From CAZXWN01 sp964644695 [NCBI: uncultured bacterium] (GTDB taxonomy: Bacteria; UBP4; UBA4092), in assembly GCA_964644695.1 (NCBI GenBank), contig CAZXWN010000001.1, positions 62,001 through 126,000 of the forward strand: a stretch of DNA of 64,000 nucleotides. The letters are read 5' to 3'. Of this stretch, positions 27,077-36,200 are shown piece by piece (position 1 is the first letter of the stretch; the number at the start of each line of letters is the position of its first letter). The position numbers and the translations under genes are program-made. Under the pieces are notes generated by a model. The model saw nothing but the letters and a program-made list of their open reading frames with translations, searched no databases and was not told the origin of the DNA.

Positions 27077-28810
27077 ATGCTTAGAAAAATTTACTATATA
27101 AAACTATGCCTGCTGTTCGGGATGTTTTGGACCTTCTTAGGTTTCTTTGCTTCCACAAATGTACTGGCTGCGGATGAACAGCCCATTGTCATTCCAGTTG
27201 GATATCAACAAAAAGCTTCTGTTATTGCCAAGGAAGAAGAGCAACCTATATGGGATGATCGTTTCAATGATGGTCTCTTGTTGACGATGGATGGGAACTA
27301 TGCTGCTGCAGAGTCCACCTATAACGATATTATTAAATCAACTAATTCCAGTAAGTTACAGGCAAGAGCTCAACTGTCTATCGGTGAATTGTATCAATAC
27401 TATGTTGAGAATTATGAAAAATCTCGGACAATATATCAAAGTATTTTAGATAAATATCCAGACACTCCTTTTGCGGAGTCGGCCTTGTTCAATTTGGGAT
27501 TAGCTTCTTTTCATGATAAGAAATATTCTGAAGCCTATTCATCCTTTACAACATATGCAGGCAAGTATCCTGATGGTCGGTACAAGGATAATGTTAAGTT
27601 CATGACTCGGGAAACCGGTATTCGGTTAGGGATTACATTACCCCGAGAGCCGGGAATTGTGATTGCTGGTTCTACCGACACAACTGATAATTCAGATGAT
27701 GAAACAGGATTCATCCTTCCTTCCCGGATGGATGATGTCCAGATTCGGGTTGTTCTGTCTCAGAGACAAAGCAGCATTTATGCTACTTCTGCCGAGGAAT
27801 TTCAGGTTTTCAGAAATGATGAACCTCAAAGAGTGTTTACTACCGGGTCAGGTACCAGTGTGTCGGTCCGATATAACAGGGGAACATGGTCTGTAGACGG
27901 TCGTACTGTCTCTGCTGACAAGATAATTCTGGTCCCAATTAATGGCAGTCCATTTAGATTCAACAACCGACTTTATCGCGGATCCTTACAGTTATCTTCT
28001 GATGGAGGTCGTATTACAGCTATTAATATGGTTTCCTTGGAGCAATATTTGTACAGTGTCGTTCCTAAGGAAGTGGGTAATGAATGGCCGATGGAAGCAC
28101 TTAAAGCTCAGGCTGTGGCGGCTCGTACCTATGCGGTGGCTCGAATGGCTTCCAGAATCAATGCTGATTGGGATGTAATGCCTGGACAATCGGACCAGGT
28201 ATATGGTGGTTATGAATCGGAACGTGAAAGAACTACCCGCGCCGTTGAAGAAACCAGGGGACAAATCTTAGTTTATAATGGGCGACCTATAACCAGCTAT
28301 TTCTGCTCTAACAGCGGTGGTATGACAGAAGCTGGGCGGTATCCTTATCTTCGCAGCTTCCCTGATCCGTATAGCAAGAACAGTCCTGGTTATCGATGGA
28401 CATTGCGGATATCTGCCTCAGAATTAGCCCAGCGTTTAAAAAGCAAGGGATATAATGTGGGGACCGTTAATAGCGTTATCGCATCTGATAGAAGTTCGTC
28501 AGGCCGTGTTCGGAGTATCAGGATTGCTCATTCGAAGGGCATGACATATATCCCCGGTGATGATTTTCGTTGGAAAGTTGATTCCACCTATCTTCGGAGC
28601 ACTCTTTTCACTGTCTCCAAATCAGGACAAACCTTCACCTTTGAAGGTTATGGTTATGGTCATGGTTACGGACTCAGTCAATGGGGTTGTTATCAACAAG
28701 CTAAGTTAGGTCGGGATTATCGGGAAATACTAAGTTTCTATTATCCTGGGACGACCTTTGATGAGTTGGCAGACCATACTGCCAAGTTTGCGAAAATTTC
28801 GCTCCGGTAA
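27077..28810 (+). CDS. TPR-SpoIID/LytB domain protein
   Basis: 577 aa with an N-terminal signal peptide ending near VLAADEQ. Residues about 60-180 hold TPR-like helices (LSIGELYQYYVENYEKSRTIY, FNLGLASFHDKKYSEAY). The SpoIID domain spans about 290-570: GSLQLSSDGGRITAINMV, EQYLYSVVPKEVGNEWPMEALKAQAVAARTYAV and the C-terminal GYGHGYGLSQWG. SpoIID enzymes are lytic transglycosylases acting on denuded peptidoglycan in sporulating bacteria; in diderms the domain occurs in cell-wall or division proteins. A TTGACA box at 27040-27045 may be its promoter. Confidence 0.9.
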   Translation: MLRKIYYIKLCLLFGMFWTFLGFFASTNVLAADEQPIVIPVGYQQKASVIAKEEEQPIWDDRFNDGLLLTMDGNYAAAESTYNDIIKSTNSSKLQARAQLSIGELYQYYVENYEKSRTIYQSILDKYPDTPFAESALFNLGLASFHDKKYSEAYSSFTTYAGKYPDGRYKDNVKFMTRETGIRLGITLPREPGIVIAGSTDTTDNSDDETGFILPSRMDDVQIRVVLSQRQSSIYATSAEEFQVFRNDEPQRVFTTGSGTSVSVRYNRGTWSVDGRTVSADKIILVPINGSPFRFNNRLYRGSLQLSSDGGRITAINMVSLEQYLYSVVPKEVGNEWPMEALKAQAVAARTYAVARMASRINADWDVMPGQSDQVYGGYESERERTTRAVEETRGQILVYNGRPITSYFCSNSGGMTEAGRYPYLRSFPDPYSKNSPGYRWTLRISASELAQRLKSKGYNVGTVNSVIASDRSSSGRVRSIRIAHSKGMTYIPGDDFRWKVDSTYLRSTLFTVSKSGQTFTFEGYGYGHGYGLSQWGCYQQAKLGRDYREILSFYYPGTTFDELADHTAKFAKISLR

Positions 28811-28891
28811 GCACTTAAAAGGTTATTCTTGACGCTCTTATCGTTTCCCTGTAAAATTTTATATATTGTGTTCTTAATGAGTTATCGCAAT

Positions 28892-28962
28892 TGCCCTGTA
28901 GTGTAACGGTAGCACGGCAGATTCTGGATCTGCTTGTCTGGGTTCGAATCCTAGCGGGGCAA
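28892..28962 (+). tRNA. tRNA-Gln (CTG)
   Basis: Cloverleaf with acceptor TGCCCTG/CGGGGCA, D-arm TAGTGTAACGGTAGCA, anticodon stem GCAGA/TCTGC with loop TTCTGGA (anticodon CTG), T-loop GGTTCGAATCC and discriminator A. CCA is encoded at 28963-28965. Confidence 0.96.
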
Positions 28963-29002
28963 CCATCTATCAAACACCCTCAACCCCTTATTTCCTCAAT
29001 AA

Positions 29003-30172
29003 TTACTTCTTTTTTGTTGCTGTTAGAGCATTTTTCAGGACTTCACTTATATATTTAATGCTTTCTTTGTCAAGTTCAGGATAGATAGGTAAGGAAATAA
29101 TCCGGTGGTAAACTGATTCTGTAACTGGTAACTCATGCGATAGATTTCCAAACCGGTTGCGATAGTATGGGTGCAGATGTGTAGGAATAAAGTGAACACT
29201 GGCTCCAATATTCCAATCTTTCAGGTATTGGATAATCTTATTTCTTTGTGAAAAGGTCCATGTTTTACCTGTGATTGTATATAAGTGTCCATTTCGGGTA
29301 GCATACGGATGTGTTTGAGGTGTTTGTATCTCTTCAATATCACTCAGGTATTTATCATAGAGTGAGGCGATATGACACCTTTCCTTATTCATTCTGTTTA
29401 ATTTTTGTAACTGTACTCGGCCTAAAGCGGATTGAATGTCCGATAAATTCGACTTATAACCTGGTTCTACAACTTCATAAAACCAGTTTCCGGCATCACT
29501 ATATCGTTTCCAAGCATCTTTTTTAATTCCATGAAGACTTAAAATCCTTACTTTCTTCTCAGTGGATTTTGACTGTGTTGTGAGCATGCCACCCTCAGCT
29601 GTTGTGATGTTTTTTGTGGCATAGAAACTGTAGCAAGCTGCAAAGGTTTTACTGGACCCAATTGGTTTCCCCTCATAAAGGGATCCAAGTGCGTGTGCGG
29701 CGTCTTCGATGATTAATAGGTGATTCTTATTGGCAAGTCTAATAAGTGGTCTTAAATCGCAAGGATGGCCGCCAAAATGTGTTGGAATAATGGCTTTAGT
29801 ACGTGAAGTAATCTTCTTTTGAATACTTTCAGAAGTAACATTAAAAACTTTGGGATCAATATCAGCAAAAACAGGTACAGCTCCAAGATGGATTATTTCA
29901 GCTGCTGTGGCTGGAAATGTGAAAGAAGGGAGGACTACTTCATCTCCCTGTTTGATTCCGGCTGCTGCCAGGCTCAATCCTAAAGCTGCTGTACACGAAT
30001 TGAGTGCTACCGAATATTTTGATTGAGTGTACTGAATGAATTCCTTTTCAAATGCGACAGTTTGGGGACCGGTAGTAAGCCAGCCACTTTCTAAAACTTT
30101 TCGGAGAGCTTTAATTTCTTCCTGGCCAATTGTTGGCTTATGAAATGGTATATATGTTTTAGATTTTTTCAT
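29003..30172 (-). CDS. DegT/DnrJ/EryC1-family sugar aminotransferase
   Basis: 389 aa, PLP-dependent fold type I. The Schiff-base lysine is Lys187 in FYATKNITTAEGGM; the cofactor Asp lies in IIEDAAHALGS; the N-terminus IPFHKPTIGQEE is typical. These enzymes aminate keto-sugars bound to nucleotides (ArnB, WecE and DesV types), usually for surface glycans. It follows a GT-C-like membrane protein gene by 10 bp on the same strand, so an ArnB/ArnT-like pairing for lipid or glycan modification is possible but not proven. Confidence 0.92.
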   Translation of the reverse strand: MKKSKTYIPFHKPTIGQEEIKALRKVLESGWLTTGPQTVAFEKEFIQYTQSKYSVALNSCTAALGLSLAAAGIKQGDEVVLPSFTFPATAAEIIHLGAVPVFADIDPKVFNVTSESIQKKITSRTKAIIPTHFGGHPCDLRPLIRLANKNHLLIIEDAAHALGSLYEGKPIGSSKTFAACYSFYATKNITTAEGGMLTTQSKSTEKKVRILSLHGIKKDAWKRYSDAGNWFYEVVEPGYKSNLSDIQSALGRVQLQKLNRMNKERCHIASLYDKYLSDIEEIQTPQTHPYATRNGHLYTITGKTWTFSQRNKIIQYLKDWNIGASVHFIPTHLHPYYRNRFGNLSHELPVTESVYHRIISLPIYPELDKESIKYISEVLKNALTATKKK

Positions 30173-30182
30173 ATAAGTCTCA

Positions 30183-32264
30183 TTATTGTTTAATTTTATA
30201 AAGTCGATATCCTTTATAATCTAGCAACAGTTCTGTTTGTTGTGTAAAGAATTGATTCATTCGATCTACAACAAATTGAGGGTTTGCTGGATTGTAATAG
30301 GGTCCATAAAAAGATTCTAGCCGTTTCAATTCATGCGGATTATAGAATATGTAAGTGATGTTATTCTTGATTAGTTCATCGGCCATTTGTTTTGGATTTG
30401 ATGATGTCTTTGCCAATGCCTCAAAATAATCCACATCAAAAACAGTATTCATTTCTATATCCCGAGAAAAATAAGTTCTTCGTGCTTCAGCTATAGCCAG
30501 AATTCTCTCATTAGGTCCCAGATGATGATTAACTGTCTCGATAACAGGCAGGGTTGATAAATTCTGAGCAAGGAAGTTTATCTGCAATGGTGAATTCAAT
30601 CCAGCAATATAATTTGTTTTATTTTGATATAGGTGTGACATCCTGTTGATTTCAGAGTACAAGGCGTAGTTTAAATTTCCGAGATTAAAGAGATTGCATC
30701 CAATCAAGATAATCATTAAAACTCCAGCGATACTGTGCCAGGAACGCTCGGAATCTTTCCTTGTAATTGACAGAAATCCATCAATAAATGAAACGGATAT
30801 AATGAGGCATATTATCGCCATAACAGGGATCAAAAAACGGTCAACCTGATTAGTAAATAACCATCCAATAAAACCGAAAAGAGAAATGAACCAGAGAGGT
30901 GTTACTTTTTCTTTCATTGGATTTGGGAAAAGGGACAGAGGTATTAAAAGGGTTGGTATTAGTGCATAGGATGCTGCTGTTCCAATAAAGTGGAATTCTT
31001 TAGTCATCCCTTTAATATTATTTATCAAGTATGACAAGCTAAAATTAAAAGCATGGGCTTGTTTGAATTTCTCTGCTACATAGGGATCCCATCCTACATT
31101 ATTTAAAATAGAGTACAGAAGTGGAGCTACGGGATTCCCTGTAAATATATAGTTTTTTATAAGCCAGGGAAAAAGCGGAATGAAAGCAATACAAAGAAAT
31201 AAAAATACTCTTTTTAGTCCTTCTGTCCAACAAGTACTGGAGAAAACAACAAATAATGAAAGTGGAATACATACAGTAACTAATGCAATGTATTTAGTAC
31301 TCAAAGCAAATCCTGCCATCAGTCCCGCAAGTATGAGGAAACCTCGTTGATTGGTAGTGTCTTGGTACTTAAGAATCAGACCCAGAGAAAGTAATCCATA
31401 TACTGCAACAATGTGATCGATGTTTCCCTGAAGTAATAATTTTCCACAGATAGGTAATGCCCAAAACATAGCCGCAGCAACGATTCCAGCCATTTTTGAA
31501 TGATAACGATTACCAAGTTTATGGAGGGCCAGTCCACCCAATATCATGTAAACAAAAAGGAATAATTTCCCACTGATTACTCCTTCACAAGTCATTCCAC
31601 CATAAATAAGCATTTCGGTTAATTGTGGAAAATTCGCATAACAATTACCCGAAATATAAGTAATGAGTTGCTTGTTCAGATAGTAAGAAGGCGAGCCAAA
31701 GTGATACTCAAGAGCATCATAACCAACTGGAGGTAGCAGACTGAAAAAGAAAAGATAGAGTCCGGCGAGTATTGCCATCGCTAATATTAGTTTATAGATT
31801 AGAGATTCAACGTACGGTGCTGTATTCTCTTGCCCTAGTGGTTTTGAAGATAATGGTTTTGCTAATCTTAATGGCTGAATACCTGTCCATGTAAAACCAG
31901 AAGTGAAACTAAACATTAATATAATAAGCAGACTGCCTGGAATTAAAATCCCAACTACTCCCAATCCGAATATTGTAAACGACAATAATCCGAGTCCCGT
32001 ACCCATAGAATAGATAATCAATTCCAATTTATCAGTTTCATGAATCCCCAATAGGCGAAGCAATACCCAGCCATAAAATGTAGCAAAGAAACAACATAAT
32101 ACAATAACGACTAAAGGGATGATATTGGTGGCGATTAAATTTATGCCCAACAAAATCATGGGTTGATTATAAGCGGGTAGTGATATCCCCAGAATAATGA
32201 ATAAAATAAAAAAACAAAACACCAGTTTTGGATTGAGTCGAGTTTGTAAGTAATTTTCAACCAT
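30183..32264 (-). CDS. Polytopic glycosyltransferase-like (GT-C/PMT-type) membrane protein
   Basis: 693 aa, about 13 membrane segments. The first large external loop contains PPVGYDALEYHFGSPSYYL, a D-x2-EYH pattern typical of PMT/ArnT-type GT-C enzymes that use lipid-linked sugars, and ends in a short soluble tail (NNITYIFYNPHELKRLESFYG). The acceptor is unknown. It is transcribed ahead of the DegT aminotransferase. Confidence 0.82.
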   Translation of the reverse strand: MVENYLQTRLNPKLVFCFFILFIILGISLPAYNQPMILLGINLIATNIIPLVVIVLCCFFATFYGWVLLRLLGIHETDKLELIIYSMGTGLGLLSFTIFGLGVVGILIPGSLLIILMFSFTSGFTWTGIQPLRLAKPLSSKPLGQENTAPYVESLIYKLILAMAILAGLYLFFFSLLPPVGYDALEYHFGSPSYYLNKQLITYISGNCYANFPQLTEMLIYGGMTCEGVISGKLFLFVYMILGGLALHKLGNRYHSKMAGIVAAAMFWALPICGKLLLQGNIDHIVAVYGLLSLGLILKYQDTTNQRGFLILAGLMAGFALSTKYIALVTVCIPLSLFVVFSSTCWTEGLKRVFLFLCIAFIPLFPWLIKNYIFTGNPVAPLLYSILNNVGWDPYVAEKFKQAHAFNFSLSYLINNIKGMTKEFHFIGTAASYALIPTLLIPLSLFPNPMKEKVTPLWFISLFGFIGWLFTNQVDRFLIPVMAIICLIISVSFIDGFLSITRKDSERSWHSIAGVLMIILIGCNLFNLGNLNYALYSEINRMSHLYQNKTNYIAGLNSPLQINFLAQNLSTLPVIETVNHHLGPNERILAIAEARRTYFSRDIEMNTVFDVDYFEALAKTSSNPKQMADELIKNNITYIFYNPHELKRLESFYGPYYNPANPQFVVDRMNQFFTQQTELLLDYKGYRLYKIKQ

Positions 32265-32303
32265 ATCTTAAAAAGAATATAGATAGAACCCTTCAGTGTC
32301 AAA

Positions 32304-32312
32304 TGTTATAAT
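32304..32312 (+). promoter_or_regulatory. Extended -10 promoter of fabV
   Basis: TGTTATAAT is a TG-N-TATAAT extended -10 box about 32 bp upstream of the fabV start; the -35 region (TAGAAC at 32284-32289) is weak, as expected for this class. Confidence 0.5.
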
Positions 32313-32344
32313 CCCTTTAATACAATTAAACAGAGGGTATGACT

Positions 32345-33535
32345 ATGTCAATGGAAATATTGACTCCTAAAATTCGTGGTTTTATCTGTACTAATTCACA
32401 TTCAGAGGGATGTGCGGTGAATGTGAAAAAACAATATGAATATGCAGAATCCCAAGGGGCAAAATTGGATAAACCCCTGAAAGCTTTAATTATTGGAGCT
32501 TCAACCGGGTATGGATTGTCCAGTCGAATTGCCTTGGCTGGTGGATATGGTGCGGACACATTAGGTGTTTTCTATGAAAGACAACCTGATGGAGCTAAAA
32601 CTGGAACTGCTGGATTTTATAATTCGGCTGCATTTCATAAAATAGCGAAAGAAAAAGGTCTATGGGCTAAATCAATTAATGGTGATGCCTTTTCCAACGA
32701 GATAAAGTCACAGGCTATTGAAATGATTAAAGCTGAAATGGGAAAAATAGATTATGTAATCTACAGTTTGGCTTCTCCCCGACGAATTCATCCCACTACG
32801 GGTGTGATACATTCTTCAGTTCTAAAACCTGTGGGTGAACCGTATTCCAGTAAAAGTATTGAACTTAATTCGGAGAAAGTGATTGATGTAACCATTCAGC
32901 CAGCGACAGAAGAAGAAGTGTCTAATACTGTCACTGTGATGGGGGGAGATGACTGGAAGTTATGGTTAGAATGTCTCTTGGAAGCTGGAGTCTTAAATGA
33001 AGGAGTGAGAACTCTAGCTTATTCTTATATTGGGCCGGAAGTAACATGGCCCATTTATCGTTATGGAACGATTGGTAAAGCAAAAGAGGACTTGGAAGAC
33101 GTTGCACAATATCTTGAAAGCAAGCTTATGCAGAATCTCGGTGGGCATGCGTGGGTTTCAGTCAATAAAGCTGTTGTTACACAAGCCTCGGCGGCTATTC
33201 CAGTAGTTCCTCTTTATTTGAGTATTTTGATTAAAGTTATGAAAGAAAAAAATGTTCATGAAGGTTGTATTGAACAAATTGTTCGTCTCTTTAAAACGCA
33301 GTTGATAAATAATAAACCTCAATTAGATGAGTCCCGACGAATCAGAATGGATGACTGGGAAATGCGTGAGGAAATTCAGAAGGCTATAGCTGACACATGG
33401 ATTCAAATTAATACGGATAATTTACGGGATCTATCTGCATATGATGAATATAAAAAAGAATTCCGAAATTTGTTTGGATTTGAAGTAGAGGGTGTGGATT
33501 ATAGTCAGCCTGTTGAAATTAATGTAAGTTTATAA
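32345..33535 (+). CDS. fabV: Trans-2-enoyl-CoA / enoyl-ACP reductase FabV
   Basis: 396 aa. NADH-dependent reduction of the trans-2 double bond in fatty acid synthesis. Family motifs are present: KIRGFICTNSH, VNVKKQ, LIIGASTGYGLSSRIALAGGYGA (Rossmann) and the catalytic YSYIGPEVTWPIYRYGTIGKAK with its Tyr/Lys pair. Length is typical. ATG 32345 is 7 nt after AGAGGG; ATG 32339 would be too close to it. This is a triclosan-tolerant class of enoyl reductase by family knowledge. Confidence 0.95.
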   Translation: MSMEILTPKIRGFICTNSHSEGCAVNVKKQYEYAESQGAKLDKPLKALIIGASTGYGLSSRIALAGGYGADTLGVFYERQPDGAKTGTAGFYNSAAFHKIAKEKGLWAKSINGDAFSNEIKSQAIEMIKAEMGKIDYVIYSLASPRRIHPTTGVIHSSVLKPVGEPYSSKSIELNSEKVIDVTIQPATEEEVSNTVTVMGGDDWKLWLECLLEAGVLNEGVRTLAYSYIGPEVTWPIYRYGTIGKAKEDLEDVAQYLESKLMQNLGGHAWVSVNKAVVTQASAAIPVVPLYLSILIKVMKEKNVHEGCIEQIVRLFKTQLINNKPQLDESRRIRMDDWEMREEIQKAIADTWIQINTDNLRDLSAYDEYKKEFRNLFGFEVEGVDYSQPVEINVSL

Positions 33536-33557
33536 ACATAAGAAGATAAAAAGCATG

Positions 33558-33600
33558 GAAGTCGGAAAGAAATTATATTCTTTCTGACTTCTTTTTGTTT
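33558..33600 (+). terminator. Terminator after fabV, overlapping the end of lnt
   Basis: GAAGTCGGAAAGAA (33558-33571) pairs with TTCTTTCTGACTTC (33578-33591) with one G-U, followed by TTTTTGTTT. The right arm lies inside the last codons of the convergent lnt gene, so one sequence serves both. Confidence 0.75.
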
Positions 33601-35114
33601 ACATGAAAAGTGAGTGCCAGGAATAGGGCTGTCAGAATCCCACAAAGTAACGGTAGGATATCCCCTGTTTTCGAATACAGAGTCTTTATCTTATATAACG
33701 GAATATCATCAACCAGAATCCCCTCCCTGTAAATATCTAATCCGCTTAATTCTTTGCCTTTTGGGTCAATAAAACATGAATAACCAGTATTCGCGGCGCG
33801 AATAACAGGGAGCCCTGATTCTATGGCTCGGATTCTGGCAATATCACGATGTTCATAAGGGGCCGATGTTTTACCAAACCAGGAATCGTTGGTTGTGATT
33901 GTTAGAATATCCGCGTTTTTATTTGCTAAAGAAATAGCTAATCGGGGTAAGGTGGACTCAAAACAAATCAATGTCCCAAGGTTTATTTCATGTGCTGACG
34001 TAGTGGAAAAATGAATCAAGTTCTGAATTGTCCCAGATGAAAAATGATTTGGCGCCATGGGAAGCTTTTTGAAAAATGGGAACAATCCTTCCAAGGGTAA
34101 ATATTCTCCGAAAGGTAAGAGGTTTCCTTTGTGATAAATTTGTTTGAACTGCCCATTTGGCTCAATCAATAACATTGAATTGTAATAAGACTTTTCATCT
34201 CCCCAAATTGTACCGGCGTAAATAGGGACTTTATTTTTTATTGCTAAATTCTTTACACCTTGCTGATAGTCATCTCTAAAAAGGAAAAAATCAGCCATGG
34301 CTGTTTCCGGCCATACAACCAGTTGGGCTCCTTGATCAATTGCCTGCTGGCTCAGCCTAAGGTATTTATCAAAGTTGGCTTTATCTTTTGTTTCATCCCA
34401 TTTGGTTTCTTGTGGAATATTCCCTTGTACAATTCCCACTCGGAGGGAAGAGTGGGATGGTGTCACAGAAAGTCGGTTATAACCTAAATAGAGAGTCACT
34501 GCGAGCAAAAACAGGGTGAAGTAGGTAGGATATAGTATTCCGATTTTAAGTGGCTGTTTTTGTATCCATTGCCGAATTATCCAATAAAGCGATATGTTCA
34601 CTAAGGCGATTAAGAAGGATAGCCCCAGAATACCTGTATAAGCCGATAGCTGAAGCAATGGACTCACAGCCATTTGTGTATATCCCAGCCATCCCCAGGG
34701 GAAGGCGAGAATTCCTAAGCCACGGACATATTCCATACTGACCCATACCATTGGAAAAATGATCCATGATAATTTGGGGTAATGAACAGTTATTCTCCGG
34801 TAAACAACCATAGCCCCACCGTAAAATAATCCGCAATAAGCGGCTAAAAGAGGCGTGCAGAGGATAATCCCCTGATTAAACTTAAATAGTTGATGGAGGA
34901 AATAAATCAGGGTATAGATGAATGTGAATCCGGTCAGCCAACCTAATCTAAATGACATCTTCAAGGATGTATTTTCATTGGCCCACAAAAGGGGAATCAA
35001 CGCTATCCAAACTAACCCGTATAAAGATACATTAGGAAAAGCCGCTGTTAATAAAAGGCCACTGATGATGGAAGCAATATATTCTTTCTTGAACAGGTTT
35101 TCCCAGTGAATCAT
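33573..35114 (-). CDS. lnt: Apolipoprotein N-acyltransferase
   Basis: 513 aa. Adds the third acyl chain to the N-terminal Cys of lipoproteins at the outer face of the inner membrane. N-terminal half: about six to seven membrane segments, with LAFPWGWLGYTQ. C-terminal half: nitrilase domain with Glu in VVWPETAM, Lys in YHKGNLLPFGEYLPLE, and Cys in LICFES. The triad Glu-Lys-Cys is complete. ATG 35114 has AAGGA upstream; an open frame continues into rpsI but has no family support. It starts about 20 bp after the rpsI terminator. Confidence 0.93.
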   Translation of the reverse strand: MIHWENLFKKEYIASIISGLLLTAAFPNVSLYGLVWIALIPLLWANENTSLKMSFRLGWLTGFTFIYTLIYFLHQLFKFNQGIILCTPLLAAYCGLFYGGAMVVYRRITVHYPKLSWIIFPMVWVSMEYVRGLGILAFPWGWLGYTQMAVSPLLQLSAYTGILGLSFLIALVNISLYWIIRQWIQKQPLKIGILYPTYFTLFLLAVTLYLGYNRLSVTPSHSSLRVGIVQGNIPQETKWDETKDKANFDKYLRLSQQAIDQGAQLVVWPETAMADFFLFRDDYQQGVKNLAIKNKVPIYAGTIWGDEKSYYNSMLLIEPNGQFKQIYHKGNLLPFGEYLPLEGLFPFFKKLPMAPNHFSSGTIQNLIHFSTTSAHEINLGTLICFESTLPRLAISLANKNADILTITTNDSWFGKTSAPYEHRDIARIRAIESGLPVIRAANTGYSCFIDPKGKELSGLDIYREGILVDDIPLYKIKTLYSKTGDILPLLCGILTALFLALTFHVNKKKSERI

Positions 35115-35124
35115 GCTTGATGTC

Positions 35125-35168
35125 CTTAAAATAAAAACAGGGTGTTCCCTTAGCCGGGAACACCCTGT
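35125..35168 (-). terminator. Terminator after rpsI
   Basis: Thirteen perfect base pairs (35137-35149 with 35156-35168, loop TTAGCC), followed on the minus strand by TTTTTATTTT. It separates rplM-rpsI from lnt. Confidence 0.92.
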
Positions 35169-35199
35169 GAGATTTCCAATTGAAAAGGTAAAGAGATTT

Positions 35200-35655
35200 T
35201 TAACGCTTGGAGAATTGGAAGCGTTTGCGGGCACCGGCCTGACCGAATTTCTTTCTTTCGACCATCCGGGGGTCACGAGTCAGAAGACCAGCATCCCGTA
35301 ATTGTTTTTTGTATGCTTCGTCATAAGACAACAGTGCACGAGCAACACCGTGACGTACGGCTTCGGCCTGACCACTGATGCCACCACCTTCAACACGAAC
35401 TTTGACATCAAATTTGGCTTCCATTTGAACCAGTTTAAGGGGTTCCCAGACAACCGGTTCTAACCGTTTGTGTTTGAAATAGTCGGGCATAGCGATGCCG
35501 TTAACCACAAAGTTACCGGTACCGTGAACTAAACGAACACGGGCGGTTGAGGTTTTACGACGGCCTGTACCAATAAATCCATTCGCAGCTTTTGCGCTGG
35601 ATTTGGCGGCTGCTTTTGCTACTTTATAAACAGGGGTCTTAGTTTCTTCTGCCAT
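35200..35655 (-). CDS. rpsI: 30S ribosomal protein S9
   Basis: 151 aa, about 20 longer than usual because of an Ala/Lys-rich N-terminal extension (about 1-25) before the conserved GTGRRKTSTARVRL. The C-terminus ends in KKFGQAGARKRFQFSKR, which reaches the ribosomal P-site tRNA. Preceded by rplM with 29 bp between; the usual L13-S9 operon. Codon use is biased like the surface protein gene. Confidence 0.97.
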   Translation of the reverse strand: MAEETKTPVYKVAKAAAKSSAKAANGFIGTGRRKTSTARVRLVHGTGNFVVNGIAMPDYFKHKRLEPVVWEPLKLVQMEAKFDVKVRVEGGGISGQAEAVRHGVARALLSYDEAYKKQLRDAGLLTRDPRMVERKKFGQAGARKRFQFSKR

Positions 35656-35684
35656 GATATGTTTCCTTTATGTTTCCAGGTAAG

Positions 35685-36119
35685 TTATGCTTCAAATTTC
35701 AAGACTTCAGGATTTTGTGCGGTATGCGGATGTTCAGCATTCTTAAAAATCCGAAGCCGGGTCATACTGGCTTTGCCTAAACGATTTTTAGGTACCATAC
35801 CCTTGACGGCTTCATAAATAACTTTGTCAGATTTAGTGGCCATCATATCTTTTAAAGGGGTAACCTTCAGGTTTCCGGTGTAACCAGAGTGCCGGAAATA
35901 AAGCTTATTGTTCATTTTGTTACCGGTTACTTTGATTTTGTCGGAGTTAATAACAACGACATGATCCCGATTGGAAATATTCGGGGTGTAGGTTGGCAGG
36001 TGTTTTCCCTGCAAAACCCGTGCGACAGCAGTCGCCAGCCGGCCAAGGGTTAACCCTTCGGCATCTACAATGTACCACTTGGGCTGTATAGTCTCATTTT
36101 TCAAGATAAAAGTTTTCAT
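35685..36119 (-). CDS. rplM: 50S ribosomal protein L13
   Basis: 144 aa, usual length. Conserved WYIVDAEGLTLGRLATAVARVLQGKH near the N-terminus and KMNNKLYFRHSGY, then VKGMVPKNRLGK. First gene of the rplM-rpsI operon. Confidence 0.97.
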   Translation of the reverse strand: MKTFILKNETIQPKWYIVDAEGLTLGRLATAVARVLQGKHLPTYTPNISNRDHVVVINSDKIKVTGNKMNNKLYFRHSGYTGNLKVTPLKDMMATKSDKVIYEAVKGMVPKNRLGKASMTRLRIFKNAEHPHTAQNPEVLKFEA

Positions 36120-36152
36120 CTAAATAACCTCTCTTAAGGAAACAGAAATACT

Positions 36153-36181
36153 ATTTTATACTGTTTGCCTAATTTCGTCAA
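36153..36181 (-). promoter_or_regulatory. Promoter of rplM-rpsI
   Basis: On the minus strand TTGACG (plus 36176-36181), a 17-bp spacer and TAAAAT (plus 36153-36158), about 34 bp before the rplM start. Confidence 0.6.
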
Positions 36182-36200
36182 TCGTGATAACTTAAAAATT

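Noticed and set aside
35115-35276. A longer lnt start reaching into rpsI
   Set aside because: The extra 54 residues are the complement of rpsI and its terminator and have no Lnt-like sequence; ATG 35114 has a ribosome binding site.
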